Assembly: GCA_903632075.3 (NCBI GenBank)
Contig: CAHIKZ030005499.1
Location: forward strand, 2,957,501-3,021,500
Length of the DNA: 64,000 nucleotides
Direction: 5' to 3'
From: Acanthosepion pharaonis
Taxonomy: Eukaryota; Mollusca; Cephalopoda; Sepiida; Sepiidae
The translations under genes and the position numbers were made by a program. Shown here in pieces: positions 11,766-25,269 of the stretch; within the stretch, counting starts at the first letter, position 1; every line of letters starts with the position of its first letter. The notes beneath the pieces were generated by a model. It saw only the letters and a program-made list of their open reading frames with translations. It searched no databases and had not been told where the DNA came from.

Positions 11766-14700
11766 CTTGTCTTATCCAAAATAATACTGTATAGAACTGA
11801 TAGAATCTTATTAAATATTGCCTGTGTTTGGAAACAGGCTTAGATTTTGTCAAAATGATTCCTACTCCCATTGAAAGTTCTACCCATTAAGTAAACAAAG
11901 AATAAACATCTTTCTTTCACGTGGATATTATGTCAATATTCCCAAAGCTGATATTATGTCTCACAGTGGTTTGGGTATTTCTATCAACTTTCCATTCTAC
12001 TTTATATTTTATATTAACATAACTACAATAAAAGTTCAATTTTCTTCTTTTTCTTGAAAGAAACATGGAATTGAAAATAAACTAAGTTTATTTATTTGTG
12101 CATATATGTTATATAAAAAAGTCTAACTTAATGAACCTTATTAACACAGCATCTAAATCAGGATCTACTATATTGATTGTGAGACATACTAGTGTAAATA
12201 TTCATACAAAATATTAGATTTTAGGTAAAAGAATCCTTATTGACTTGGGATTTAAAAAGATTTTAGGCTTTGAAACTTGTTCTTTTCTCTTCATAGTCAC
12301 AAGTGAAATTCAGTAGAAAAATAGTAATGTAAAACTGACTAGTAAAAGATAATTTTTCTTTTCCTAAATGAGTTTTTTGTTACACGCTATACATTCTTGA
12401 AACAAGGGATTGAACATCCAATATTTTAGTCACATTGCAAATAAATAAATAATTATTGATTTCTGACATTTATAGTTTGAACATTGTGACTTCTATTTTC
12501 CATTCACATGTTATGAGCGCTGAACTCTCACCATGGACTGAATTCTGAAATGCAAATATTTACGTTTGGAAATGCTGATTTTCCTAAGAAGGGTTATTCC
12601 TTGAAGAAAATGCAGCGGATTGAGGTTGGAAGCATGATGAGTCATTCTGAGCATGGAATTGCCTGGATGGGGATTGTGAATAGAGGTGGTGGGGCAGTGA
12701 GGCTTTACCAGAGGAATGTTAAGTCAGTGCAGTTGGAAACCTGAAGATATAAGGATGACCATTAATGAAATGCATTTAAGAGGGCATGTAGCAACAGATA
12801 GTTTCCAAAAGCTATCAAATAAGGAGCTTTCCAATGTTTGATAAACCCTGATGCTAAAGTAGGATTTCTCAAATCACATATCCTCTTTTAGATTATATTA
12901 TTGTGTATAGATTTATTTTTTATTTTGTTGCTTACCACATTTTCTTCTGAGATCTCACATTCTTCCTTGTTATTCTTGTTCTTAAATTTGCACAAGGCCA
13001 AATGAGAGGAAAGTAAGGAATAAGAAGATTGTAATTTTGCAACTGGGTAATCACACAACTTAAAAATCAGCTTTTATCTGGGTTTGAACATGCAATACTT
13101 GAGCCAGTTGTATATATGCAATTGTCTTAGCCACAAAGCAAGACATGATTGTAGGTATTTAATAAACTAAGTCTGGCACAAGGCAAAAATTATGGCTGAC
13201 TCAGTGAAGATCAAAGTTGCTCCACAGCAAAGAAATCCTTAAATCTGTCTTATTCTATTGCTCATCATCAGATCTGCTTCTTGAACACATGCTGCAAATC
13301 AGCATGGTTTCTTGTCATCAGCATTGTTGCTCATTTCTGAGCACTCCCATCTGCACAGGCCCCTTGTGCTTCTTCAACATGCACAGAACCAATATGTAGT
13401 TTATACTGCAACTATGCTGAGCAGACCTTAGTTACAGTTCAAATATGTACCCTACCAGAGACACATACAATTTAAAATTCAGAGTTATTCTTTTATACTG
13501 GTTGCTAATCACAGTCTTCTCTGCTATTTAAATGCATAATTAGGGATTCTGTTGCTATATATGTAATTATCAAAATTCCATTTGTAAAATTTAACAATAT
13601 CTGATATTCTTAAAGTAATAATCCAAAACATTCAAAAATTTATAAATACCTTAGAGAAATAAATAATTCAAGAAAATTTAATTTTTGCAAACAGGGGAAA
13701 ACTTAACTGAACATGTCACACTTTCAAAGATAAAATAATGCCTTCTGTTACATTTTTGGAGTTAATTTGTTAGCAAATCTTTTCAATTTCTTCCTCAGGC
13801 CTTAAAAGTACTTCTCCCAGAGACTAAGCAAATCAGAAAAAGTTAGTATTTCATAGATAGATATTGGCTTTATTAATTATTGCATGATTGATATTATTGG
13901 ATCTAGATGAAGCAGAAAAATTGTTCCATAATTATTATTTTTCAAGTCAAGGGTCAATCATTATCTGCCCTCTTTACCCTCATAATCTTCAATGTCTACC
14001 ACCTTCTATTTCATACATATCACACACCTTATTTCATTATTACTTGTAATTTTCTACCTATCGGGGTGGGGGTGGGTAATCTGTTTAAAAAATGGGGAAG
14101 AGAAAGGCAAGGACAAAAATATTCTATTACTAGTGCTGGGCGAAAAGGCTACCTTTTCTTCTTTTCATTATTTTTATTAATAAAAACAACACTTAAAGAC
14201 AAGAAAAGTGAAACATTATACTAAAGTGATTTTATTTTGTGAAGAAAGACAGGAGAAAAATATCAGAAATGCTGTTTGGTTTTAGTGAGAAAAATAAAGC
14301 ATACATAATAAGAAAGAAAAAGAAAGTTATTCCCTTTTTATCTTCTCTATCTCATAACAGCTGTTTTAGTGAAATATCAATTTTGAATCTTTTCATTTAT
14401 ACCCTCTTCATTAAATAATGACCTGCATTCATACTTCTGATCATTACAATACTTGGTTAAAGTTAAGTTCAAATATTTAACTATGGAATAGGAGAATTTC
14501 CATGGGTATTTTATAATTATGGAACCTACAAGGAGCTTATTCAATTATTAACTTAAGAATTATGATTCACTGGAAAATTAAAATCAGAAAAGGTTTAATT
14601 ATCATACATACTGCTAGTTATTATTATTATTAACAATAATAATAATGCTAATCATGTCTCTTATGAATCTATGTTTGTAAATATCAGTATAGATCTAAAA

Positions 14701-15245
14701 CTAATCAATCAGGGTTTAATGGTTTTCAAATGAAAACTGCTAAATTAAGATTGCTGAATTAGTGCTTCTTTGTTTCAATTAGTGGCCTATGCTGTTGGTG
14801 TCATTGCAAAACCATTGAGAAGAATGATCTTGATGAGTCAGATTCAATCCTTATAACAACCAATAGAATGCTTCAGTGTCATAAAAACTGCTACTAAGAA
14901 AAATAAATGTCATTTTGTGTTTAGTGTAAAATTTTCTTTACTTAATTTTCTAGATTGGTTTTCTTTTTAATTTTTATTTTATAAACTTTATATTACACCT
15001 TAAATTACCATTTTTCTCTATTAGCCAATGTATTATATCTGTCTATTTATTTATCTATGTATTAATCTATTTAACTGTTCATTCCTCTATCTCTGTTTAT
15101 TTATCTATGTATCTATCTTTTTTTGTTTCTATCTATCTATCTCCATTTTGTTCCTATCTATCTATTTAAAAAAATGACAAACTATTAATTTTTGTTATTT
15201 TTGTAACAGGTTTCATCAATTAGGATTTCATCAGACTGGGCTCCG
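11766..15245. other. AT-rich sequence without recognised gene
   Basis: A slightly GC-richer open frame (12550-12744, 64 codons, MQIFTFGNADFPKKGYSLKK...) is unrecognised and may be a relic of a repeat. A tRNA B-box-like GGGTTTGAACATG is near 13081. A patch of imperfect TATC repeats lies at about 15030-15165. Confidence 0.4.
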
Positions 15246-15269
15246 TCTATCTATCTGTCTTGTTTAGTT

Positions 15270-15330
<61 letters not shown>
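15246..15330. repeat. (ATCT)n microsatellite at LINE 3' end
   Basis: A pure CTAT run of about 60 bp abuts the 3' end of the - strand LINE. It may have grown from that element's 3' tail. Confidence 0.9.
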
Positions 15331-15335
15331 TGTTT

Positions 15336-16045
15336 TTATAAAATCATTTTACCCCAAGCAAGGCAATAAAGCCACTAAGATGCAAAGGTTTACTGAGTGT
15401 TACAGAATATGAGAAAAATATATTATTAAAGAGAGAAAGAGAGCAATAAAAGAACAGTATTTAAGAAAAGAGAAGATAACAATTGACATTGCATTTAAAT
15501 TTTTGAAGTTCAAAGTCAGAGAGCAAGAAGCTGGAAGAGAGGTTTCCATAAGCAAGAAGTGCAGTAGAAAAAACTTTTAACATATCTCTTATGGTTACAT
15601 CTAGCCATTTCAACATTAATATGATGTGATCTTTTCTTCTAATCTGGTACTGCATTTATATTCATAAAGTCTAGGTACCATAAAGGAAACTTTATCATAA
15701 CAGTTACCATGAAAATATAGAAAAGCACAGGGAAGTTATGTTTCAGCAGTGGGAAAATGACTGAAGCCGAGATGTCTAGCAGGACCAATAACATTGCAGA
15801 TTCTTTGTATTTTATCTGTAATCTTTAAATATATAGCAGGAACACACCTCCAGTAATATTCAAAGCATGGGCAAATAGTAGACGTATAAATATGTAAGAT
15901 AGATTCTAGCAAGAAAAATTATCTAGCATGAAACAGTGAACCAACTTTCCTAGCAGCAGACTTAGCAATTGATTCAAGATAATCATTCCACTTCATGTCA
16001 GATACCAACTTGACCTTACTGAACTGATCAAACTGACAGGTGTAA
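15336..16045 (-). mobile_element. LINE (Jockey/CR1-like) 3' fragment
   Basis: Read on the - strand, this is a 5'-truncated copy of the element at 19550-21935. It carries SDMKWNDYLESIAKSAARKV, then a shifted LWK-LSSSFLLSDFELQKFKCN block. It ends in the same 3' UTR with CATCTTAGTGGCTTTATTGC. Several stops make it inactive. Confidence 0.8.
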
Positions 16046-16955
16046 ATAGTTTCTATCTATCTCATTTTCTTCCTATCCAGATAAATCAAAGTGTAACTAA
16101 ACATAAATACATCTTATATATAAAGTATAGTGTGTGTATTTTGCGTGTGTGTCCAAGCAACACTTCCACTTCTGATGGTCTGATTTCAATGATTCATAGC
16201 TCATTCAAATGCCCTAGAAAAGTTAGGCATAGGAATGATTTTCATTGAGCTCAGACTCAGGGTTGCCAGATTATGCAAAGTTAAAAATATATATTTATTA
16301 ATATATTATACTAGCCATTATCATTGCTTTCAGGGTTCAAGGGGAGTAACTCTTATTTTCCTTTTGTATCCAAAATTGCAGTGCTCATTTTATTATAAAC
16401 TAGCTTAAAAGTCACACTTTAAGCTAGCTCCTGGGGAGAACTCTTAGTTTGGCCATCATCCCAATAGCTAGGGAAGAGTAGATGCAATAGGCATGAATAA
16501 ACTACAGAAAAACTCAAAATTGATTGCTGCATTTAAGTATTGAATTAATTTTTAAGCTTACCTTTTAAAAGTTCAACAATAATTCTTCTGCTGCCACTTA
16601 ATTTAAAGACAATTTGATGTACGTAGATCCTTATTTTCCATACAAACAATTATTTTTATTTCATAGTTGACAGAACAGGGAACAATTTATAAGATAAAAT
16701 TAATATAGTGTAAAGATGGGAAAATAGAAATTAAAATTAGTTATACATTCAACATTTGAAGAGAAACATAATAGCTAATTAAGGTCTATATTATGGAATC
16801 TACATGAATAAATGCGAAATTGGAGCTCAATTTTCCCACAAATTCTGAGATTAAAAAGCTCCAGCTCTACTTTATAGTAATTTGGCATTTACTCGACTCC
16901 CCCCCACACACACACACACACAAGGTCAGTTTAATGTGGGGAACCAGTGTGTGTA
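16046..16955. other. AT-rich sequence without recognised feature
   Basis: Nothing beyond a short (CA)n at 16905-16922. Confidence 0.4.
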
Positions 16956-17425
16956 CAACCAGGCTAGGAACAAAAATTCACTGAGATTCTGCAACTGTCG
17001 GTTGCATTGGCCTCAGTGCAAGCACTAATCCCTCATTCTGGTGCAGTGAGAGGGCATGGCCTCGGGCAGCTGTTCCCCAGTTCTGGGCACCTCTCAGTAT
17101 AATTTTCCTCAGTTACGACTCTGTCCTTTGAGGGAGTCACCTCTGCCTGAAGACACAACTCAGAGATGATAATAAGAGAGCAATTTATACATAGTATTAA
17201 CTCCTTCCCCCCACTTGTACGAAATGTGACACAAGGTCTTTTTTAGGTGGTGACCTAGGCGCATATGCCCGGGAAAAGGACAAAAATTACCCTCAGCCCC
17301 CACAACCGTCAGTTACAGCTGGCCTCAGTTAATTTTCTCAGTTGCCCCTCTGTCCTTAGACAGAGAAGCCCCTTGAGCACACTCTGCCTAAAGACAGACA
17401 CAACTGAGAGATGTTAAGCCTGTGT
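16956..17425. repeat. GC-richer two-unit direct repeat, unassigned
   Basis: Two diverged units (about 16960-17172 and 17268-17416) share the order: GGAACAAAAATT / GGACAAAAATTA, then CAACTGTCGGTT / CAACCGTCAGTT, then TGGCCTCAGT, TTTTCCTCAGTT, CTCTGTCCTT, CTCTGCCT-AAGACA and ACAACT-GAGAGATG. The whole block is clearly GC-richer than its surroundings. It may be a terminal or internal piece of an unidentified mobile element. Confidence 0.6.
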
Positions 17426-19549
17426 TAAAATCCCTCTACAGGTTTAACTAATTTGCATATTGATTTTGGAAAATTTTATTTCATTAATTAACTGTCCTTC
17501 ATTACTGTTCTTTTATTTGAGGTTTGTTTTGATTTTCATATTAAAAATTGTTCAGTTTAGGAATATCATCTTATGTAGTGCAGAAAAGTGTTTGAAATTT
17601 GCATTTTACTTGGCCTTCAACAAGTTGGCATCTATTTGTAAAACCTTCCTTAATTATAACAAGCCAATTTATGAATGAAATGTTCATTTAAAATTTTTGT
17701 TTCAAAGATTTCAAGTAGTGAATGTATCTTACTTTGCGAAGCAATAGCAAGTAGATGAAGCCTCCCAGTATATTTATAAAATTGACTACACCTAAACTAA
17801 TAATTGCTTACTAGTTTTTCAGTTTTGTTCTCATCCTTTATAAATACCTATCTGTGTATCTATTTATCTACTTGTTTATCTATATAATTGAGGATCAGTC
17901 TGTCTTTCCATGTCTATCTAATCACAATGTATTTGTCAAGCAAGCAATCTATCTAGATATCTGCTTGTCAATCACTCTACCTGAGAGCCTAAGTCTTTGC
18001 ATATAAGTCAACTTTGTTTAATCGTTAGCCCATCATTTTTAAGTTAGAAAACATTAATTTATACCTCAGATTTTAAACCCAATTTTCGAGAGAATAATAA
18101 AAATGACAGTTATATTTTATAGCATATAAAATACATTTTAGAAAATGATTGCTGAAAAAAAAACTCCCTAGAGTCTGTAAACCATGAATATGATATTTGT
18201 CACTGAAATAGAAAAATGATTCAGAAAAATTGTTTCTACATTTCTATTAAATTATTTATTCAAGTCAGAATGGAATATCATTGTAATTCAACAATTTTTT
18301 TTTTAAACTGAAAAACATCCCAAAAAAAAGCAATTAATGGCTTTTGAACAATGGAAGAAAGCAAAAAAATTATTTTTGCTGATTTCATTGATTTACATTA
18401 TCACATTTTCATGAGTCATTAAATAAAGCTCGCTTTGTAAAGTGTATCATTGTAAATCAAAAGTATTTTAACTAAAAAAATTAAAAAAAGCTAATAATGT
18501 TCATTTAGTATCATCATATGTTATTGCCTTTCATTCATAGTATAATTATGACTGGTCAGAGCATGAAATTTGTATTGAAATAAACTGTTTTCTAACAAAA
18601 TACAACACAAAGACTTTAAAGCTCTGGTCCTTATAAGACAGAAAGAGACATGTTACTTGATTCTTCTCATCTTGTTATTGTAAAAATAAGCCATGTTTTT
18701 TGTGATCTGAGAATTTTACATGATGGTAATATTATTTAGAATTAAATTTTAAATAATTACAAATTTCTGCCAGAAGATAATATTTTCTTTATCATCCTTA
18801 ATGATTGAGCTTTAAATTGAAAAAAGAAAAATCAGTTGATTTTTAATTATTTACACTGTTTACATTCTTTGATCAAAATGATATATACTTATTCAAGTAC
18901 CCTGGGTAAAGTAGTTTCAGAATATATATGGTTATGGTGTTCTATCTCCAAAACCCTAGGAGGAGATCAATAACAAACAGAGGCTACAACTTTCTATATA
19001 TAAACTAAGTCTTTAGTTTTATTGGTTTAGAAGTAGTTGTAAAAAAAAATTTATGTTAAGCTTAGATAAATACTTTTCAATTGTGGCTTTGATAGATTTG
19101 GTGGGTAGATCAATATATTTTGATTCGTTGGGTTTCTCAGAATGGTCTACTCTTTTATCTTGAAATATTTTACAAGCTTTTCATTTTGCATTACATATGT
19201 AATGATTCCCCAAAATTGTTCTTGATGTACTAAAATTTATATATTGTTTTCCCATAACCATATCTGTATTTTAATTTTCAATTTTTATGCATGCAAATGG
19301 ACACAGATTGGGGAGACTCATTCTTTAGAATATCAGCTACCTACATTTGTAGATAATTGGCACAATTATGATCTTCAATAAGCAGAAGTAAAGATAAAAC
19401 TGAATAAATATGACATTGATTTTTTTCTTTTCATTATTTTTATTTCTCTATTCTCAGGACTGTAACATATTAGACAAAATATCTGACAGTATAGAATTTT
19501 CTCTCTCTCTCTCTCTCTCTCTCTCACCCACCCTCCCATTCATTTTTGA
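17426..19549. other. AT-rich sequence without recognised feature
   Basis: (CT)n at 19500-19526. No exon or repeat family was identified. Confidence 0.4.
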
Positions 19550-21935
19550 AAATTTTTATGTTTAGTGATTTTAATGTCCAACATCTCAAGTGGCTTAATC
19601 ATTCTAATGTTGCTGGTATTTAGAATTTCAATTTTTCCACTGCTCAGTCAAATAGTGGACTTCTCTACTCATTTCCCTAATAAATCTGATTAGCAGTTGT
19701 CTTTACTTGATTTGTTCCATATCTCCTCTCCTAGCTCTTGTCAAGCATCACAACTCTGTCCTTTTGGATCACACTGTAATATCTGTTGATATTCCTTTTG
19801 AGTCGTCTATTATACAGGAACCTCCTATTCATAAGATTTCTTACACTGTATTAATTAGGATTCATTTTGTGACTTTCTTTGAAACACCCCTTGGATTGAT
19901 ATTCTTTACCTTCCTACTGAAAATGCCAGAAGATTTTCTTCTTGGGTTAAAGCCAGTATCTCACAAATAATAAGTGAAACCACAATCTTCTCTTTGGTTC
20001 ACATCTGCCTGTTCAGCCCCTATAGCCCACAGGAATCACTTTTTCTAGCTATACCAGCATTATAATTTTAATTACAACAGAAGGCTCTTTGTGTCTCCTC
20101 ATAATGATTGTAAACGTTTCCTCAAAGAGGCTAAGTCTATGCTTGTTGATAGAATGAGGCACTGTATAGCCTCTAACAAGTTTGATTCTCATGACTACTG
20201 GCAACTCTGTAAATAGTGTGTTAAATAAGAGTAAGTCTTCTATCCCTCCTCTATTCATTCAGTTTGAGCTCTTAACATCTGCTGATAAAGTAGAATGTTT
20301 TGCTCATAAATTTTCTTCAAATTCTGCTCTTGACTCATCTGGAGAATCTTTGCCTGACTTTCCACTTAGAACTGAGTCTCTGTTGTGCAATATGCATATA
20401 ACTCCTATGGTTTCTGCTATCATCTCTAAACTGGATCCCCACAAAGCATGTAGACTTCATGGTATCCCTGCAATAGTCCTTAAGAAATGTGCTTCTGAAT
20501 TGGCTCCTGTTCTCTCTAAATTCTATAATAAATGCCTTGCTGTTTCTTGCTTGTTGGAAATCCTCTTCTGTAGCTACAATCTTTAAGAACTTAGGTAAAC
20601 TGTTTGATCCTTCTCTCAGGCTATTAGACTTTTATCTTTTTTTGGTAAAATATTAGATACTGTAATCAAAACTGAGTGGTTAAGCATCTCACATTGTAGA
20701 GTCTTCTTTCAGATAAACAATAATGGTTTTCCCTTCCCTAGGTTAACTGCTGATATATTAATGATTATTGCTGAAAGAGTCTATTAAGCTTTAGATAAGA
20801 ATGCTGTTGCTTTAGATATATTGAAGGCATTTGATAGGGTTTGGCAAGCTTGTCTTCTTCACAAGTTGAAAGGTTATAGTATTTCTAGACAAATTTTTGA
20901 TCTGATTCAATCTTTTTTATTAAATCACAAAATGAAAGTTGTCTTAAATGGACGCTCTTTTAGATCTTTTTGCATGAATGCAGGTGTCCCCCAGGGCTCT
21001 ATTCTTTGACCCTATGTTGTTTCTGGTGTCATCTGTTCCCAACTCTCAGTATTTCTGCTGGTGATACAACTATTTACTCCTGTCTTAATAGCTGGATAGG
21101 TTTGATGAGGTCAGATTGGTATCTCATCTCAAAAATGACCTACAATTTGTTAAGTGGGGCAAGGAATGGCTTGATAATTTTAACACATCTAAAGTTAAGC
21201 TACTCTCTTTTAATTGCTTAAAAGAACCATTTTTTTCTTTCATCAGCATGGTTGATGCTAACCTCCAGAAGAGTAACTCATTGCACCTTCTCAGGCTAAT
21301 ATTTTCCACTGACATGAAATGGAAAGTTTATATTGAATCAATTACTAGATCTGCTGCTAGAAAAGTTGGTTCATTTTATTGTGCAAGACAGTTTTTTTTT
21401 TTTCAGAATCTATCTTACAAATTTATAAATCTACCATTCATCCATGCTTCAAATATTGCTGTCACATTTAGTCTGGTACTTCTGCTATATATTTAAAGAG
21501 TCTTGATAAAATACAAAGAATCTACAATGTTATTGGTCCTGGCATGGCATCTCTGCTTCACTCATTTTTCCACCACCATAACTTCCTTGTGCCTTTTCTA
21601 TAAATATTTTCATGGTAATTGATCTGATGAACTTTTCTCTTTGTACTTGAAGTTAAGTGCAGTACTAGATTGGCAGAAAGGTTTCATCATTTTACAGTTG
21701 AAATGGCTAGATGTAACTAATAGTTTTTTGTCTTGCATTTCTCACTTATGGAACTGTCTTCCATCTTCTTGCTTTCCAGTCAACTTTGATCTTCAAAAAT
21801 TGCATTGTCAATCATTATCTTCTGTTTTCTTATTACTGTGCTTTTATTATTCTCTCTCCTTAATAAGGTTTTTTCTTCATATTCTTTTACACTCCCCTTG
21901 CATCTTAGTGGCTTTATTGCCTTACTTGGGGTGAA
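19550..21935 (+). mobile_element. LINE (Jockey/CR1-like non-LTR retrotransposon), endonuclease C-terminus to 3' end, decayed
   Basis: The + strand carries, in broken frames: GDFNVQHLKWL (end of the apurinic endonuclease domain, about 19565); a linker; DPHKACRLHGIPAIVLKKC (start of the RT fingers, about 20435); KAFDRVWQACLLHKLKGYSI (RT motif A, 20824); AGVPQGSIL (motif B, 20981); a damaged YADDT site (the window has an AGDTT version near 21055); SKVKLLSFN; and DANLQKSNSLHLLRL (thumb, 21253). It ends with LWNCLPSSCFPVNFDLQKLH and a 3' UTR. Known: such elements copy themselves by target-primed reverse transcription. At least ten stops or shifts mean it is dead. Fragments of the same family lie at 15336-16045 and 60125-61510. 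Confidence 0.88.
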
Positions 21936-22892
21936 AGGGTTAAAAAAAGAAAATGTTTACTTATATTCACTTCTTTATAAATTAGTTTAATAGACACGTA
22001 TCACATTTTAGTTTTTAATACATGCTAGATCAATAGTTTCTGGGTTGTTGTCTTGAAAACAAGTAATACAAAATTTCAATAGATTCATTCATATATATGT
22101 TATAAATTGTTTTATATAAAACAAAGATTTAATACTACTCATACTATAAACTAAAATAAACTTACTATGTATTTTTCTGTTTATCAATATTCATGTTTGT
22201 ATGTACATAGTAAATTTACAGTTTATATAAAACTCTATATACTTCCACAAAGCATTTATATTTGTTATTAGAAGTTACTTTAATACTCATGGATTCAGTA
22301 ACAGTTCATAGTTGCTTTCAAATGTATTTAAATGTATGTAAATTTTGTATTGTACTAAAGAGAAAAGGATTTATCCCAAATGTATTAAAATGCAATTCTT
22401 CACGTATTTCTTTATTACTCACAGATCTTTTGTTTCTAGTTTCAAAAGATAACTTTCAATAAGTTTACTCCATATTAACTTTAACAAATTCTTAATCAAA
22501 TAAAATGTTCTTGTTTTTCTACAATTGTCCCATTGTAAAGTATTAGAATCAAGCAGGAAAGAATTTCAAGGCTGAAAATTATTTTTTTCCTGAAGTTGTT
22601 GAAAATTAAGGATGTGCATGTATTTGTAAGATCGTAAACTGGTGAATATATTGTCTATTAACTTTGAGATGAGTTGTTAATATTTTAAGCTTTGTTCAGG
22701 CACTTGAACTCTTTGACATTATTGATATTGTCACATTACAGCCTTCTTTAGGTATGTAATTTGTATGATAAGCGAGAGGTCTCTTTTTTTCCTTATGATT
22801 CACCTGAGGAAGATTGCAGAATGGCTCAGTTAAAACAGTTGTTTGTTATTTTTGTTTAGCAGCATATCAACGCTTCTATGGTTTATTTAATA
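21936..22892. other. AT-rich sequence without recognised feature
   Basis: No coding or repeat signal identified. Confidence 0.4.
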
Positions 22893-23627
22893 TAGGTACC
22901 TCCATGAGATCGCTAAAAAAAGAGCATAGCATGATGAAAAAGATGCCAAACTCGATGAAAACAAAATTTTATCATCTAAATGTTTGTTATTATTAAGAGG
23001 AAAGATCAAAGTTTATTTTAATTATTTTTAAAAATTTTTCCTTCTTTTTAGAACATTCTGAATTTTGATTTAAAAGTTCTTGTTTCTCTTTGTATCACTG
23101 GAACTAGTAAAATAGCATATACAATTTTTAGCACGTTTTTTTTTTTTTTGCATGACACACATTAATTTGGAAAATCTTGCAAAAATAAAAATAATTGTCA
23201 GATGTTAATGAAACTTTCAGAAACTATTCACAGATGATTGAAATTATTATGTGTTTTTTGGGTTTTTTATTAAAGTCATGGCAGAAATATTTTTTTTATA
23301 TTTATTAACCCCCCCCCCATAACTAATTTTATGAAAAAAGCCCACTTTAGTAATTACAATAGTTAAAAGCACAAGGCTCTCAAGAATGCAAATCATGTTT
23401 TTTTTTTTTTTTGTTTTTAATTGAAGATTGAAAAATCAGCTCTGAATTGTAACATACAAAACTCAATAAAACAAAGATATTATTTAATTTCAAATGCTTT
23501 TATTTGCTTTTAATTGTTTTTATGAATATGGACAATATTTTCTGAAAGCAAAAAAAATTTTGTTGTGGAAAAATGAATTTTTAATACAGTTATTTGTTAT
23601 TTCTTTAATTATAATAGATTTTTTCTT

Positions 23628-23890
23628 TTAACTATTATTCGACATGTAAATATCTTGATCATTTATTTTGAGAAATTTTAGTTATGTTATTTCTCTTAGC
23701 TTTTAAACAAATTCCTTCCAGTAAGGGTAATTTTTTGGGAGGTAACTTATTTCATCTAAAATTTACACATGTTTTTTTTGTTTTGTTTTTTTTTTTTAAC
23801 TAGTATTTAACATGTAAATAGCTTGATTAATTTATTTTTAAGCGATTTTTGTTAAATGTTTTTCTCTTAGTTTTTAAAGTTGTAAATAGT
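23628..23890 (+). repeat. internal direct repeat in long-TIR element
   Basis: Two diverged copies of about 80 bp (23628-23708 and 23800-23885) share ACATGTAAATA-CTTGAT, CATTTATTTT and TTTCTCTTAG-TTTTAAA. Confidence 0.6.
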
Positions 23891-24039
23891 CTGTCATTTT
23901 AATCAGTCTATTGTAAACTTTTTATTAAATGTAGTTTAGAAAAGAAAATAAGAATAAAAAAGAAAAGAAAGACCAAACAAATAAGTTATTTTATAGAAGT
24001 TAAAAGGAGAGTTTTTTTTTCTATTCCAAAAAAACACCC

Positions 24040-24310
24040 TATCTTGACCGTATGTAGGAAGATCACTACAACCATGCATACCTAATCTATAACTTTGAAT
24101 AGCCCAAGTGCAGTCTTGATTATTTGTTGTTTACTGGGGCAACTTATATAATCCACATCCTAAAGGTAGTGGCAAATTTTGTTCTAGGTGCGGGCCGAAT
24201 ACTGATCATATTCGGTCGGGTCGCCCATCGAAGAAGTCTGTTGTTTATTTAGACCCGAAACTTCTAGTGACATGGGAGCAACAACACTGATGACGCATCT
24301 AGATTCGGCA
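24040..24310. other. GC-richer island inside long-TIR element
   Basis: Stands out from the AT-rich interior: GTGCGGGCCGAATACTGATC, then a 7-bp inverted repeat CCGAATA/TATTCGG, then GTCGGGTCGCCCATCG. It could be a protein-binding region or a nested insertion. I do not recognise it. Confidence 0.4.
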
Positions 24311-25124
24311 TTTAAAGATGTACTTTAATAATAATAATTACATTTAAGTTGTTAAAATATTATAAAATTAGTTAAAAGCTGCATCCACTTTCGTAAGTGT
24401 CCTTATGAGATAGATCTTTTTTTAGCGTGTTGTAAATTGTATCGTTTTGACTAATCAGAAGACCTGCAGTAATTAAGAAATGTAAAATAATAAGGTAAAT
24501 AATTTGTTCACTTAAATCTAAATAATTTCACTTTTCTCCTTCCGTAGAACAAATTATCCTCATGAAATCTGTCAATATGTCATTCATCACCTGTCAAGTG
24601 ACGTGAAAGGTTATGACTTGCTTTGTTTTATTTTCAAATTACATCTTTTTGACGCAGAAGCTAAGTTAAGCTTGATTCAAAATATTTTAAAAAAACTTAA
24701 TTTCTGATTTTCTTAAAATAAGTTTTGTAAAAATGATAATTGATTTTTAAAAGAACTTCAAACTGAGATTTTCATTATTTTTATAAAATGGAAAAAAATG
24801 GTTGCCATGATCGATTATCTATCAATTTTGCTGACTCAAAAAAACAAGCTTTTTAACGAAAATTTTGAACGTGCTAGGAACAATTAAAAAATGTAAAACA
24901 AAAATACCTCAAAAATACTTTGATCTTTTCTCTTAATAATAACATAAACATTTAGACGATAAAATTTTGTTTTTGTCAAGTTTGGCATCTTTTTCATCAT
25001 GCTATGCTCTTTTTTTAGTGATCTTGTGGAGGTACCTAATTTAATACCAAAATCTAATTATTTTATATGTTTTTTTTTTTAAATAATAATGGTTTTAGTG
25101 ATACATGTCTTACTAATTAACTCA

Positions 25125-25268
25125 TAGTTGGGGGAGAAGTGGTGTATTCATACCTTTCCCAAGGGTATTAATGTGTAAGTGAATATAATGAACCTAAGGG
25201 TAATTGGAACTTGGCTTTGCAATTAACAATTCCAAGGCATTATCCATTATATCACCTATACACATCCA
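25125..25268 (-). repeat. tRNA-derived SINE, copy 2
   Basis: Diverged relative of copy 1. On the - strand it has TATAATGGATAATGCCTTGG, a damaged B-box and the tail TTCACTTACACATTAATACC followed by GGGAAAGGTATGAATA. It lies directly 3' of a 5S rRNA-like unit on the same strand. Confidence 0.7.
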
Positions 25269-25269
25269 A

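Larger units (their letters stand above)
22893..25038. mobile_element. long-TIR element, copy 1 (2.1 kb, non-coding)
   Basis: The outer ends are perfect inverted repeats starting TAGGTACCTCCA, and the match continues with few changes for about 125 bp, through the AAAAAAAGAGCATAGCATGA and TGTTATTATTAAGAG blocks. It then weakens over about 75 bp more. No open frame inside resembles a transposase. A relative of 4.85 kb is at 55033-59883. Inference: a non-autonomous DNA transposon family moved by an enzyme encoded elsewhere. Confidence 0.75.

Noticed and set aside
12550..12744. 64-codon frame as a small gene
   Set aside because: No homology that I recognise, no splice or polyadenylation context, and length within chance for the window.
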